Positions 44,556 to 54,937 of a DNA stretch of 64,000 nt are shown here, in pieces. The notes beneath the pieces were generated by a model. That model was not told the DNA's origin. It did no database searches and saw nothing but the letters and a program-made list of their open reading frames with translations. The translations under genes and the position numbers were made by a program. Every line of letters starts with the position of its first letter. Positions within the stretch are counted from its first letter, which is position 1. Origin of the DNA: Gremmenia infestans (taxonomy: Eukaryota > Ascomycota > Leotiomycetes > Helotiales > Hamatocanthoscyphaceae); NCBI GenBank assembly GCA_032629725.1, contig JAFEVB010000018.1, positions 720,434 to 784,433 on the forward strand, written 5' to 3'.

Positions 44556-45865
44556 TTTGTCTTTACTTTGAGATTGTTGAGTACGAGAAAGGTTGTATGT
44601 TTTTGTTGAAATCAGTTTTTTCAGAGCGAAATATGAGATAAATATGAGACCCGGTCACCCCTCTATCTTAATGCTAATTTCAAGTTCCTCGGAGGCCAAA
44701 ATGTTCTGGAATTCCTCGTAGTGAGGGGCTGAGAAAGCAGCAATCCCTCCTTGTCCAACGAATCTGACTGTACTATCCCTAGATTATTCATCACCTGCCA
44801 CCGATGAGTAGATCTAGTGATAGCCTATCGACGGTGTTACCGATGTTCCTTCTCACAGTATCCTGATGTACACCTTGTGCATTGGCTAGCTTACCCTAGG
44901 TACGATATCAAAGTCGGACTGGTGGCGGCCGACATTGCGCTCTTCGGCCGTGTCGGCTATTCAACATGGCTGAATTATTACGTTTGTGGCCGAAGATGAC
45001 CATGCTGTTGCGGCTGTGCAAAGAGTTCTTGACCTGGATGTGGATATCATTGTCAGATTAGAGTTCAGATGGCTGGGGTATAAGCTGCCAAGATCCATGT
45101 ACCCGACGCTAAACCCCGACGCTTATGTACCTCAGACACACTAATATGAGCTTATATCTACTTCTCGTGGCTTTCAATGCCACAGCTTCTATATTCGAAT
45201 TTCTTGTCAGGTGATAATTCAACTCGGCGGATGGTTTGACCGTTTGGGCGGTTGGAGAGGATGTCTAGCAATGAGGTCCTGCTCCAGTGAGAAGGACGGT
45301 TGGAGAAGGCGCTCCGCCAAGTGTTTATGAAGAGTATGAGGGGCAAAGCCGCACTCGGCCTTATCAATGTATCAATGGTGATGTGATCCGAAAGTTAACG
45401 GTTTGTACAGAACTCAACGTGCTAGCATGCTGTTTGTTTTACTACCGCTGGGAGAATTGGTAATTCGTCATAGATGCTAAGGTGTTTGCATCCATTAGAG
45501 AGGGTCCTTGGAAAATTCTCACGGTCGTTGCCTAGCTTAATGTGTAACTCATTGATATTGAGTTGACGAAATCACACATTACTCTCTAAGTCCGCTTGCA
45601 AACTCTTCAATTTAATAGTTTGTACACTGAAGATATCCAAAGATGGTTCTAGACGCTGCATGCCATAAAGTATGGACCAGTAGCATAGCTGGAAAGAGAA
45701 AGAATCAAAATATTCACATGTGAGATAATGACTTTTCAATATTACTAAGTAGTAGGTCCCCTATCGCCCACACTAATACGCCCAACTCCTTCCATTCCAT
45801 ACAGTTCTTTTTTTATTCCTAGAACATTTATAGTCATTATGTTAAACTTCATCAATGGCGTTCTC
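44556..45865. other. Intergenic region with a coding-like relic
   Basis: A stretch of 1310 bases. The relic at 44840-45142 is the only coding-like content. The minus-strand open frame 45158-45367 is not supported by anything. Confidence 0.4.
44840..45142 (+). pseudogene. Frameshifted coding-like relic, unrecognised
   Basis: Frame A gives YDIKVGLVAADIALFGRVGY followed by STWLNYY, up to about 44984. The neighbouring frame then continues as FVAEDDHAVAAVQRVLDLDV, ending LNPDAYVPQTH at TAA 45140-45142. The two pieces join if one base is removed near 44983-44986. Composition and hydrophobic pattern look like real protein. The family is not recognised and no start was found. Confidence 0.35.
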
Positions 45866-46681
45866 TTAGAAAATTGCATTCAAAAGCCCCTCAGCTCCTT
45901 CTCCCATAGTGTTCGCCAGAGTCCTCTTCGCACTCACTTCTCTAACCTTGCGGTAGAAGAAAAAGTATCCTATTCCAAACAATATCTTCAAACTCGTTTC
46001 GATGATGGATAGAACCCACGATGCACTCTGTCAACTGTTAACACAAGATCAAGCCCATAAGCCTGGCAGACATACCTGGATCTTACACAAGTGCTGGAAG
46101 TTGACTCTTGAGTGTCCTTCATCTTGCAACTTTGTCGCAATCTGCGTACACGACCATCCCCAAATATCATTAAGCGCCTTCTGCTGTCTATAAAGTATCG
46201 TCACAACCAGCCAAACCCCGATGTGTATCACGTATGTAACGACGACGAGCTTCCAGCTCTCGCTAGCTCGTTTGAAGCAAAAGCAGTAGAAACACAGGAC
46301 GAACAGTGACATCAGGAAGGTGATGAGAGACGATGTTAGCAGCATAATTGTCGGCCAGACTTTAGGATTGACTTCGGGCCAGATGGTTCGGCCGAGGGCT
46401 GTATCGTTTCGAGTTGCGTAGAAAGTAGCGATTACGAAGGCCATGAAAGCAAGCATGACCATGTTGAGGGCAGTGGATATCGCGCGAGAGAACATTCGAA
46501 GCGTTTTGACTTTCGTCTTCAAGCTCTCAAGCTGCTCATGAAGTACCGTCCTCTCTGTTTCGAGTTGCTGGTGTTGCTCGAGCTTCTGTGGAACGGCTGA
46601 ATATTGGGCATTGTATTGCTGAGGAGGTGGTCCCACCCCGATGGGCTGCATCGTTTGGGTAGGTGGAGAATAGTTGCTCAT
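45866..46681 (-). CDS. Four-transmembrane fungal membrane protein
   Basis: Exons 46076-46681 and 45866-46027 join to 255 residues. The N-terminus (1-30) is P/Q-rich, then a coiled coil (LEQHQQLETERTVLHEQLES) precedes four hydrophobic helices: about 72-92 (ALNMVMLAFMAFVIATFYA), 110-138 (TIMLLTSSLITFLMSLFVLC), 147-165 (VVVTYVIHIGVWLVVTIL) and 205-222 (SWVLSIIETSLKILFGIGYF). This layout resembles MARVEL-like fungal membrane proteins but I cannot name the family. The last helix comes from exon 2. The acceptor could instead lie a few bases upstream (ACAG at 46036-46039); the one chosen keeps the frame. The C-terminus is cytosolic and basic. Confidence 0.7.
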
Positions 46682-47711
46682 ACTTGTGATACTGTGATTC
46701 CAGAGAGTGACAGTGATATGTTTATTAGGTACTTCATAAGTGGATTCATAAAAATGAAGAACTTGAAAATGAATAGCTCGAGAGAAAGGGGCTGGTTAAA
46801 GGGAATCCACGCCCTATCACTGACTAACCCAGTTTGCCTCTCAACCGCATGGCTGGAAATTCCATCGTATAAGCACAGCAGTCCTTCGCTGTCTAATTTT
46901 GGACGCCTGGGTCAAATAAGAGGTTCTTCTTTCGGGATAAGTCCCAAAGGCTGAAGGCTGCAGTAGTACTTTTCTCAACCGATAGCGGCCGATATCAGGC
47001 GGACCAAACGCTGACGATATGCCCGGGGTAAATATAAACTAGTTCGAAACTAGAACTAGAGGCTATCAATTCTATCGGTGTTTATTCGTTGCCTTGCCAC
47101 TGCGGGGCTGTTAATTGCCGTATAGGGCTATTGTAGCGCTTATATAAGAATGAGGGATAGCTAAGACAAGCTGACATTGATTACGTTTATCTCTGATAGA
47201 TTCTGAGGCGTAAGTTATTGGTCGACGTGATTAGTTAGCTCATGGCGTATGCAGTCAGCATTGCTCAGAATTGAAAGTGGCATTTGAGATGCATGAGACT
47301 CAAATGCCCTCCCTGTCCTGTATACCTTTAAGTACATTATAGCGTGGCAATTCATAGCTAATATAAGAGTCAGATAATAAAGGGTTGTGTAATGCATGGT
47401 ATGAATAGTATCAGTAAGGCTGAGGCTTACTTTACTGGTCTTAGAACTTGAAGTCATCTTTCAGCTCAAACTACTGGTCGCTGACACATCTGAAAATATT
47501 GCCCCGGGCCGGGCAAATCTGACGGACTGGATCGTAATATGAAAGGAAAGTCTGCATAGTGAGTCTTCTGGCATAAGTACATATAAGTTGCCAAGCTCTC
47601 ATTAATTTAGCCAGCAATAAATCCATCAGTAACTCCATTTCCTAACTTGTGAAATCAACCTTTATTTTCACTTGCGAATCACTCAAAGCATTTCAGCAAT
47701 CACAAGGCAAT
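46682..47711. promoter_or_regulatory. Divergent upstream region of four-TM gene and micro-exon gene
   Basis: 1030 bases; no supported gene. Open frames at 46604-46954 and 47215-47457 are shadows or chance. Confidence 0.5.
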
Positions 47712-49570
47712 ATGGCACCCAAAGCAGCCCCAAATAAAGCGGTCCCAAAGAAGGCTGGGTACCCTAAGCCTGCAGCGCATGAAGAAGCTTCAGAAGACGA
47801 GGAAGAAGAGGGAGGGGTAAGTCTTGATGGCTATCCTATTACCAAATCTTACTAACTTATCAAAAGGAGGTTGAGGAAGAGGTGAGTCGTAGCCGTTGCT
47901 AGTAATCTGAGATAATGAAGCTGACTGTTATAAAGGAGGAAGTAGAAGAAAGCGGCGAGGAAGAGGTTTGTTTCCTGAATCTTAAGCTCGAGCTCAATGG
48001 CAAAAGAACAAAATACTCACAGTTTACTAGGAAGCTGAGGGCTCAGAAGAAGTACGTACTAGATTTTAGGACTGTATTCTCGTTGTTTTCAAAGCTTCAA
48101 AGGCATAGCAAGGGAATGAAGCTGCTGACTTCTTAAAAAGGAAGTAGAAGCGTCTGAAGGTGAAGAGGTACCTAACTCCATCATTTAGCCTTCTCCTGAA
48201 ACAATTTAACAATCAAATAGGAGGAAGGAGGTGATGAAGAAGAGGTACGTTCTAACAAGACGTTTATTTCACCTTGTCTTTTGCAACCACGAGTCAGGGG
48301 CAAAACTTGCCTCGGATATTTTCTGAGCGTATATGTGGGCTTGTTGATCTGTTCACGCGCTCTTTGGACCTGAATAATCAAGCATCAGGTGTAGAAACAC
48401 GGAGCAGTATCAATGCACTGTTTTTGGAATTGCCTAATATCTGCAGAACAACTAACCACGTTCTCAACATAGGAGGAGGAAGTTGAGAGTAGCGAAAATG
48501 AAGAAGAGGAAGTAGAGGCTTCAGGAGAAGAAGAGGAGGGGGAGGAAGTAAGTGTTCCTATTCCCATTAACATCATTCTACCCTCAACGTCAAACAAATC
48601 CGAAAAGAAGTCCGGAATCAAGCTTTTATTCCGGAACGGAAAATGCGACATTGGCTATGCCGGGAATTTCTTTAACTCAGAGGATTAGCTAACGTTTTAC
48701 CATAGGAGGATGGTGAGGAAGTTGATCATGCCGATGGCACTGAGGAATGGGAACATGAGGATGGTGAAGAGCATTCCGAAGCTGAATATGAGGAGGTTGA
48801 GAGCGATGCCGAGGAGGTACATCTGCTGTTATCTGCCGCACCCTTCACACTTAACTAACCGCTCACAGCAGGAAGAAGATGAACCTGAGAGTGAGGCCGA
48901 GGAGCAGCTTAAGAAACCTAGGTAAGTAAAGCCTTAGTTTGTCTCCCTATAAAGCTAATATCTGGATAGCGAGAAAGGAAAAACAGCCGGCGCAAAGGAC
49001 GGCAAGCCTGGATCCAAGAAGGACAAAGAAGACGAGCACATGCCAATCAGACCAAAGGAAGGTTCAAAAGCAAAGACTCCACTCATGGGTAAGACGCCGT
49101 TGAAAAAGAAAGAAGGTGAAGAAGCTGCAGCAGGAAAGAAGACGACCAAGAAATCCCCAGAAGGAGAGGAGGAACACAAAGCTCCAGTCAAACCTATTGT
49201 TAACAAAAAGGCACCAGCTAAATCTGGTGAAGAGGGCAAAGCAACACCCCTCAAATTAGGTCCTGGATTGGCTAAAGCGCCACTCAAAAAGCCGATTTTC
49301 AAGAAGGCTCCGGGAGAAGAAGGTTCGAAGGGCCCAGCTAAGAAAGCTCCAGCGCACAAGGATGGTGATGGTGAAGCGCCCAAGAAACCTATCGTCAAGA
49401 AGAAAGCAGCGCCTGCAAATGGCGAAGTCTCCAAGACGCCCCTCGCAAAGAAGAAGGTGGCTTCAAAGGCAAAACATGAAAGTGAAGAGCACGAGAGTGA
49501 AAAGCATGAAACGGAAGAGCATAAGACAGTAAAGCATGCGGCCAAGAAAGCATTAAAGAAGAAAGCATAA
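47712..49570 (+). CDS. Acidic/lysine-rich protein encoded by ten exons, most of them micro-exons
   Basis: Exons: 47712-47816, 47867-47881, 47936-47965, 48031-48051, 48141-48167, 48221-48244, 48473-48547, 48706-48816, 48869-48921 and 48970-49570 (1062 bases, 353 residues). Introns are GT-AG, and several end in a CTAAC or CTAAC-like branch site and ATAG/AAAG. The protein has a basic N-terminus (MAPKAAPNKAVPKK), an acidic centre of about 120 residues in which exons 2-8 each encode Glu-rich peptides (EVEEE; EEVEESGEEE; EAEGSEE; EVEASEGEE; EEGGDEEE; and longer), then a basic Lys/Pro/Ala-rich tail with repeats such as APVKPIVNKKAP, APLKKPIFKKAP and APKKPIVKKKAAP. It ends with an HESEEHESEKHETEEH repeat. 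It is probably nuclear or nucleolar, with a histone-chaperone or Nopp140-like charge pattern (inference). Exons 2-8 are multiples of three in phase 0, so skipping is frame-neutral. Confidence 0.78.
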
Positions 49571-51181
49571 CCTGTGTATACTTTAAAGTTACGCAACGCT
49601 TGTTATCGGTGGACGTTTGAGTTTGATTTTAATTATTTACCTGGCTACGCGAATGTTACCGTACTGTTGTTTTGTAAGAGATCCCTCCCTAAACAAGCCT
49701 CACTCGGAATGATAGGCGATTCTCCTCCTCTAAAGCTAGAAATCCCAAATCCTAGTGTTCTTAAGAGCTTTTGATTTATAAGGGATATAAAAGTCATATT
49801 TCTATCAGCGGCGATCGAAATCGAGATCGAAGAACCATTTATTGGGTCAAATTTTCAAGATTGTTAAATTGATCCATCCTACTTGGCAGAACTACTAGTA
49901 CTGGTAGCACAAGATTCGGAACGGCGTATGTTAGTATTGATTAGCAGCTAGTTGGATTCTGCTACTTACTATAGCAGCGACTTTTCAAGACGAGATCGGG
50001 TCATGCTACCAAGCTAAGCATAGGAACTTTCAAGACTTTTGTTTGCCAGAGGACATATTAACGCTATATGCCGCATAACAGAGGCTGCAAGTGTTCTGTT
50101 CTAGTGAAATTCACTACTATTTAGCATCTAGCACAAGCAGGGATTCGAAAAGGCAATAACTTATTAGGTTACACTAGTATAAATATAAGCAGCCAGCTGC
50201 AGTCAAGCTATTATAAGTGTCATCTTAGTATATGCTAAAGATTTTGTTGATACTATAAACACAGCCGATAAATATTGTTTCTCAGACTAATATGGAGTTC
50301 CTAGAAATCATATCATAAACAACGAGGGTCATGACGTTCACCCTGGTCCCCGGCACATCTTCATAAAAGCAACGAAATTAAAAGGGGCTAATATAGTTAC
50401 TTGGTCGTCAGTTTAGATTCTAGAATGCCCTCCGCCTTACTATCATTCGTTGCACCATAAGGAAACTCATTAACCTAACACTAACGACTATGAAGCCTGA
50501 GATATCTATAATAGTGTATATGGTTCAGAACAAATCGAGCTTCATTTATATCACTTGAACTATTTTCGACTCCTGATTTTACAGCAACTACATAATAGAG
50601 CTTGCCGCTTGCTAAAACCCCAGAACAGTCATGACATTGTTCTCTTCCGCATCGTAGCATGCTATACCAGGCCTTTAGGCTTACAAACTAAGTGATATGG
50701 AAAAGGTTTCTAAACGCTGCAGAATAAATTAGGAACCTTCTCACCAATACGGAGCAGATATGAAAGAGATGTGTTTGATTCATCAGCGTGATGATTGATT
50801 ACAAAAGGACATATAATATAAGGTACGGTATAGTCCGTCCTTACTACGCTATTTAGTTCGGTCTCTCTCGCGCTCTCTCCTTCCAATCCCCCTCTCGCAG
50901 CTTCTCACTATCTGCAGTTGATTACTACGCAATACACATAAGATACACATACCATCCACACAGCACAGCTCAACTCCATCACGCCCTCCCATCCATCCTC
51001 TGAACTCCAAAATCCAACAATGCGCGCACAACAAGCAATGCAATTATGTCGGGTTCTCCAGCAACCCCTCTCTTCATAGTCTCTTCTCTTATCGACAAAG
51101 CAAGCCGCCCTTTATAATCCAACAATGATTTAATTCGGTATTTGGCGAATAATAGGATGTGTGGTTTTGGGGAAGGAGTGT
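49571..51181. other. Intergenic region between convergent genes
   Basis: This long A/T-rich stretch of 1611 bases has no supported gene. Open frames at 49574-49774 and 50849-51185 are short and of odd composition. Confidence 0.6.
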
Positions 51182-54100
51182 TCATCTATCACCCCCACGA
51201 TCTCGTCCTCTCCTCCTGAAGAAATCCATCACCTTTCTCGCTGCGCCACTACTGCCCGCATTATCAACATGCGACTGTCCATACCCATTATTTTCTTGCT
51301 CATACGCGTCGGTGAATTTTCTGTTGTTCTTCTGCAAAACACCTCTTCCATTCCCACCCCTACTATTATTCGTAGGTCGACGATCGACTTCGTAGTCGTT
51401 AAAGCCGGGAGGATAGGCGGCGCTTGGGCCTCGGCGGTTCTGAATATCGTTGAGTGAGGACTCGGACTCGGTGGTTAGAGTTGATTCGTCTTGGCGGAAG
51501 GTCATAGGGGGTAGAAACTGGGGTGGGGCACCGGAGCGTGGGTCTACGGTTTGCCCGTGCGAGGGGTAACGTTGATGTTGGGCTGGGCTGCCAGTTGATG
51601 TACCACGGCGGTCTAGCAGTGGGCTATCTCGAACTCGATCGTATGAGCCATCTGCGGTGAGTGGTAGAGCACCGCTGACGTTCCGAGATGCATCAATGCG
51701 GGAAATTGCAGGATTTTCGAGGTAGTTGCGGCTGTCGGGCCGATCGTATGGCTCATTGGCAGCGTCCTTGCCAATTCCAATGGACTTGAGAGATATCGAA
51801 GCTGGGAGGAAAGAAAATCTTCTCGGCTTGTCTTGCAGGGTAGATTGTGACCCGCTGATGCTTCCACTTCTCTTCTTGCCAAATCCAAAGGATATTGACC
51901 GACGGGAATCCATCGATTGTCGTGGGGTATCGGTTGGGCCCTGACCAACTGCACCGCTCATGCTCACAGGTGGATAAGATTTCTTTGGCTTCTCAGGTGG
52001 ACCTCTTGAATCTTGGTCGGTGTTCGAGTCCTTCTTTGCTTTGCCTCCAAAAAGTGAGTTCGATCTGAAAAAGCCACCAACGGTGTTTGACCTCTTGTGG
52101 CCCTTTGCTTCATGTTGTGGCTGTTGTGGCTGTTGTGGGTCGTTAAAACCTGCCACTCGCGCAAATTTAGCCGGAACCTGAGAACTTGGAAGTCCAATCT
52201 CCTCTTCATTCTGCATCATTGGAGCAGAAATATTATAGGTCTTCCCGTTCTTGGGCTGTGACATCCGACCTGTTGCATTCGTGCCTGCGACAGTAGGAGC
52301 CACGGGCTGGCTGTACGAACCGCGTGTTGGAAGTGCTCCTGATCTGCTCCCAGTCGAAGTCATAGAACCTCCAGTAGTCGGTCTCGCCATGGAAACTGGT
52401 GGGCCTGCCGCGTGTGCCATTTGAGTGCTTTCCGACACAGATCTAGGAGGGCCTCGGCCAGGGCGTACTGGTGGAGGCATACCTTGTTGACGCTGAGAAT
52501 TGGGATTCCCGCCCGAATACTTGGCATCCCGAGAAATGGGAGGATCCTGTGGTAATGGCTTCTCTGTAGAGACAGCTCTCTTCGGTTGTTGTACCTCAAC
52601 TGGTCCTCCACTTCCAGCACGTGCGCGTGTTCTCGACGATCCGGATGGGGCAGCAGCGGTAGAGGGCTCGCCACGTTGGGTTTGTGTTCGAGGTGCAACA
52701 TACTCCACCTGCACGGTTCTGCGCTTGTTGTCCTTGTGAGATTTCGTATGCGCCTCGGTCTCGGTCTGGTCCACGTTTCCATGCTTTCTGCTAAGATCAC
52801 CAACAGCCGTAGGTGGTTTCTGCGCCTTCGTTGGTTCTCTGACTGATGCACTTCTCGCAAGTAGGGGTGTTTCTTGATGCTCCTCCGAGTTGGCTGTTTT
52901 CTTTGCATCTGCCGTAGTGGAAGCGGTGCTTGTAATGAAGCCTACAACATGCTCGAATTCGCTCAGCCAACTATGCCTGGCAACTTCAAAGAGATCTGCC
53001 CGTTTTCGGGGATCTGGGACGAGGATTCGGCGAAGTAGGTCTCGAGCATGCGGAGTAATATATTCGGGAAAGGTGAGAGGAGTGGATACGATGTACTTGT
53101 ACAAGAGATTGATATTATCACCTTCGGGGTTGGCTGGGTCGTCATCGAAAGGTAGGTAGCCAGCAAGCATGGCATACTAAAGATACGATTAGCAAATATC
53201 TGGGGATAGGCGAATAGCGACTTACTAGAATAACACCACAACTCCAGACGTCTACCTTGCGGCCAGTGTAAAGTGACTCGCTGACGACAAGTTCTGGAGC
53301 TGCGTAACATGGACTACCACAACTCGTCTGCATCAAATCACCCCTCCTCATGCCGTTTGACATGATCTTGTCAAGCTCCATCTTCTTCACATATTCCCTA
53401 CTAGAAAGATTGTATTCAACATCCTCACCTAATTCGTCTCCGGGGTTGAAGGTATTGGCGAATCCGAAATCAGTGATGATGATGTTTCGGTTATGATCAA
53501 GCAGTAGATTTTCGAGCTTCAAATCTCGGTGAACAATACCCTTCTTGTGTAGATAGCCAACTCCAGATACCAATTGTGCAAAGAGTCGGCGAGCAGCGTT
53601 GTCCTTCAAGTATCTGTGGTTCAGGATGTAGTCGAATAGTTCTCCACCAGATGCGTATTCGAGGATGATACCAATCTGTCGATCGGTCTCAATCATCTCG
53701 TGTAATCGAACGATGTTGGGATGGGCTATCTCGCGGAGGATCGCGACTTCACGGTAGATCTTGGCAAGTCTCGTGGGGTTTGTACCGACACTATCGCGGC
53801 GGATGAGCTTGACGGCCACCTGAATAATGTTAGCAGAAGCAAATGAAGTGAAATGTGATAACTTTCCTGTACACCACCCTCCTGTTTCCATCCCATCTTG
53901 ACCTTCCCAAACTCTCCTTCACCTAATGTAGCTCCCAGGAAGTAGTCCCCGAATTTGCTGCTCTTCTCGCGCTTGCTTGCTGTATGATCATGCCTACTTC
54001 TACCTCCGCTTCTAGGGACATCTGGAGCGCCTTCGTTGGATATAACCCCCATAGGCGTATGTGTAGTTGGTGAAGAAGGAATAGCCTCTGCCTTGCGCTC

Positions 54101-54937
54101 CTCTAAACGGACGAGATCTTGCTCGGGGTCGCTGACCTTGATGACATTCAGGATGTGGCTGTTCTCTCTGGAAAGTGTCTCTGGTGACCGGGTGCTAGCA
54201 GCAGCCCTAGCAGAGGAAGACTGCGGAGGGACTCTAGAATCACGGCTCCCACTTGGTCTATGTGGGAGAATAGCTTCGTTGGATGGTTGCTGTCTTCGCC
54301 TTGATCGAGCAGCTGCATTAGCCGCGGCCATAGCATCATCTCCCTTTTCTGCTCCATTGACTTGGGTATTGCCATTGCTGCGCTGTCTTTCCACCCTATC
54401 TTGTGATCCATCGCCTTGTATCGCGCGTGGAGAGTTTTTAGGCTCATTGTATGCTGCCCGTCTTGAGTTTCGCTCCGCTGTAGAGGCTGCGGCGTGTGCA
54501 GGGTTCCGGTTCGAGGATGTTCGAGGTGAGACAACTGGAGCACGACCTATCTGAGCATCACCAGGGGCCATTGCAGGATAACCAGTAGGAGGTAAAGTGG
54601 AAACAATGGGCGATGATGGGTGACTTGAAGGTTGGCTACGCGGGTTTACCGGCGCGGAAGTGGAGGAAGTATTGCCGGACGGTGAATAATATTGTGTTTG
54701 TTGTTGCTGGGAGGAATTAAGATTATTCGAGTTTGCGCCATTGCCGCTGGGTCGTCTGTTGGGTCGCCGGGTTGACGAAGGCGAGGCGTTTGGAGGATTC
54801 TGATTGTAATATTGCTGTTCCCGAGACTGCGATGACCCAGCGGTGTAAGGCCTGTTAGAAGCTGTTGCTGCCACGGGAGAATGTGAAGACACAGATGTGG
54901 GTTGATGGGGCGCTGCTTGGAGTGCGGCCGAAGACAT
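51182..54937 (-). CDS. KIN4: Kin4-type CAMK-like serine/threonine protein kinase
   Basis: Exons 53867-54937, 53226-53819 and 51182-53176 join in frame to 1219 residues. The start is ATG 54935-54937; the frame extends only to a TTG upstream. Residues 1-330 are S/N/Q/P-rich and disordered. The kinase domain starts near 333 with [16 protein letters not shown], then [60 protein letters not shown] and [20 protein letters not shown]. The insertion between DFG and APE ([14 protein letters not shown] to RRGDL) and the [10 protein letters not shown] segment match fungal Kin4 proteins. Kin4 delays mitotic exit when the spindle is mispositioned in yeast (family knowledge). The C-terminal 600 residues are low-complexity. 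The first intron has a GA instead of GT donor (53865-53866) if VQ is kept; a GTACAG donor six bases upstream would drop VQ. Confidence 0.85.

Noticed and set aside
48955..49596. Minus-strand frame of 213 codons opposite the lysine-rich exon
   Set aside because: The F/S/L/A-rich product is the antisense of K/P/A-rich codons. It looks membrane-like only for that reason.
54036..54554. Plus-strand frame of 172 codons opposite the Kin4 N-terminus
   Set aside because: It is a shadow of the Ser/Ala/Pro-rich coding strand, with no independent support.
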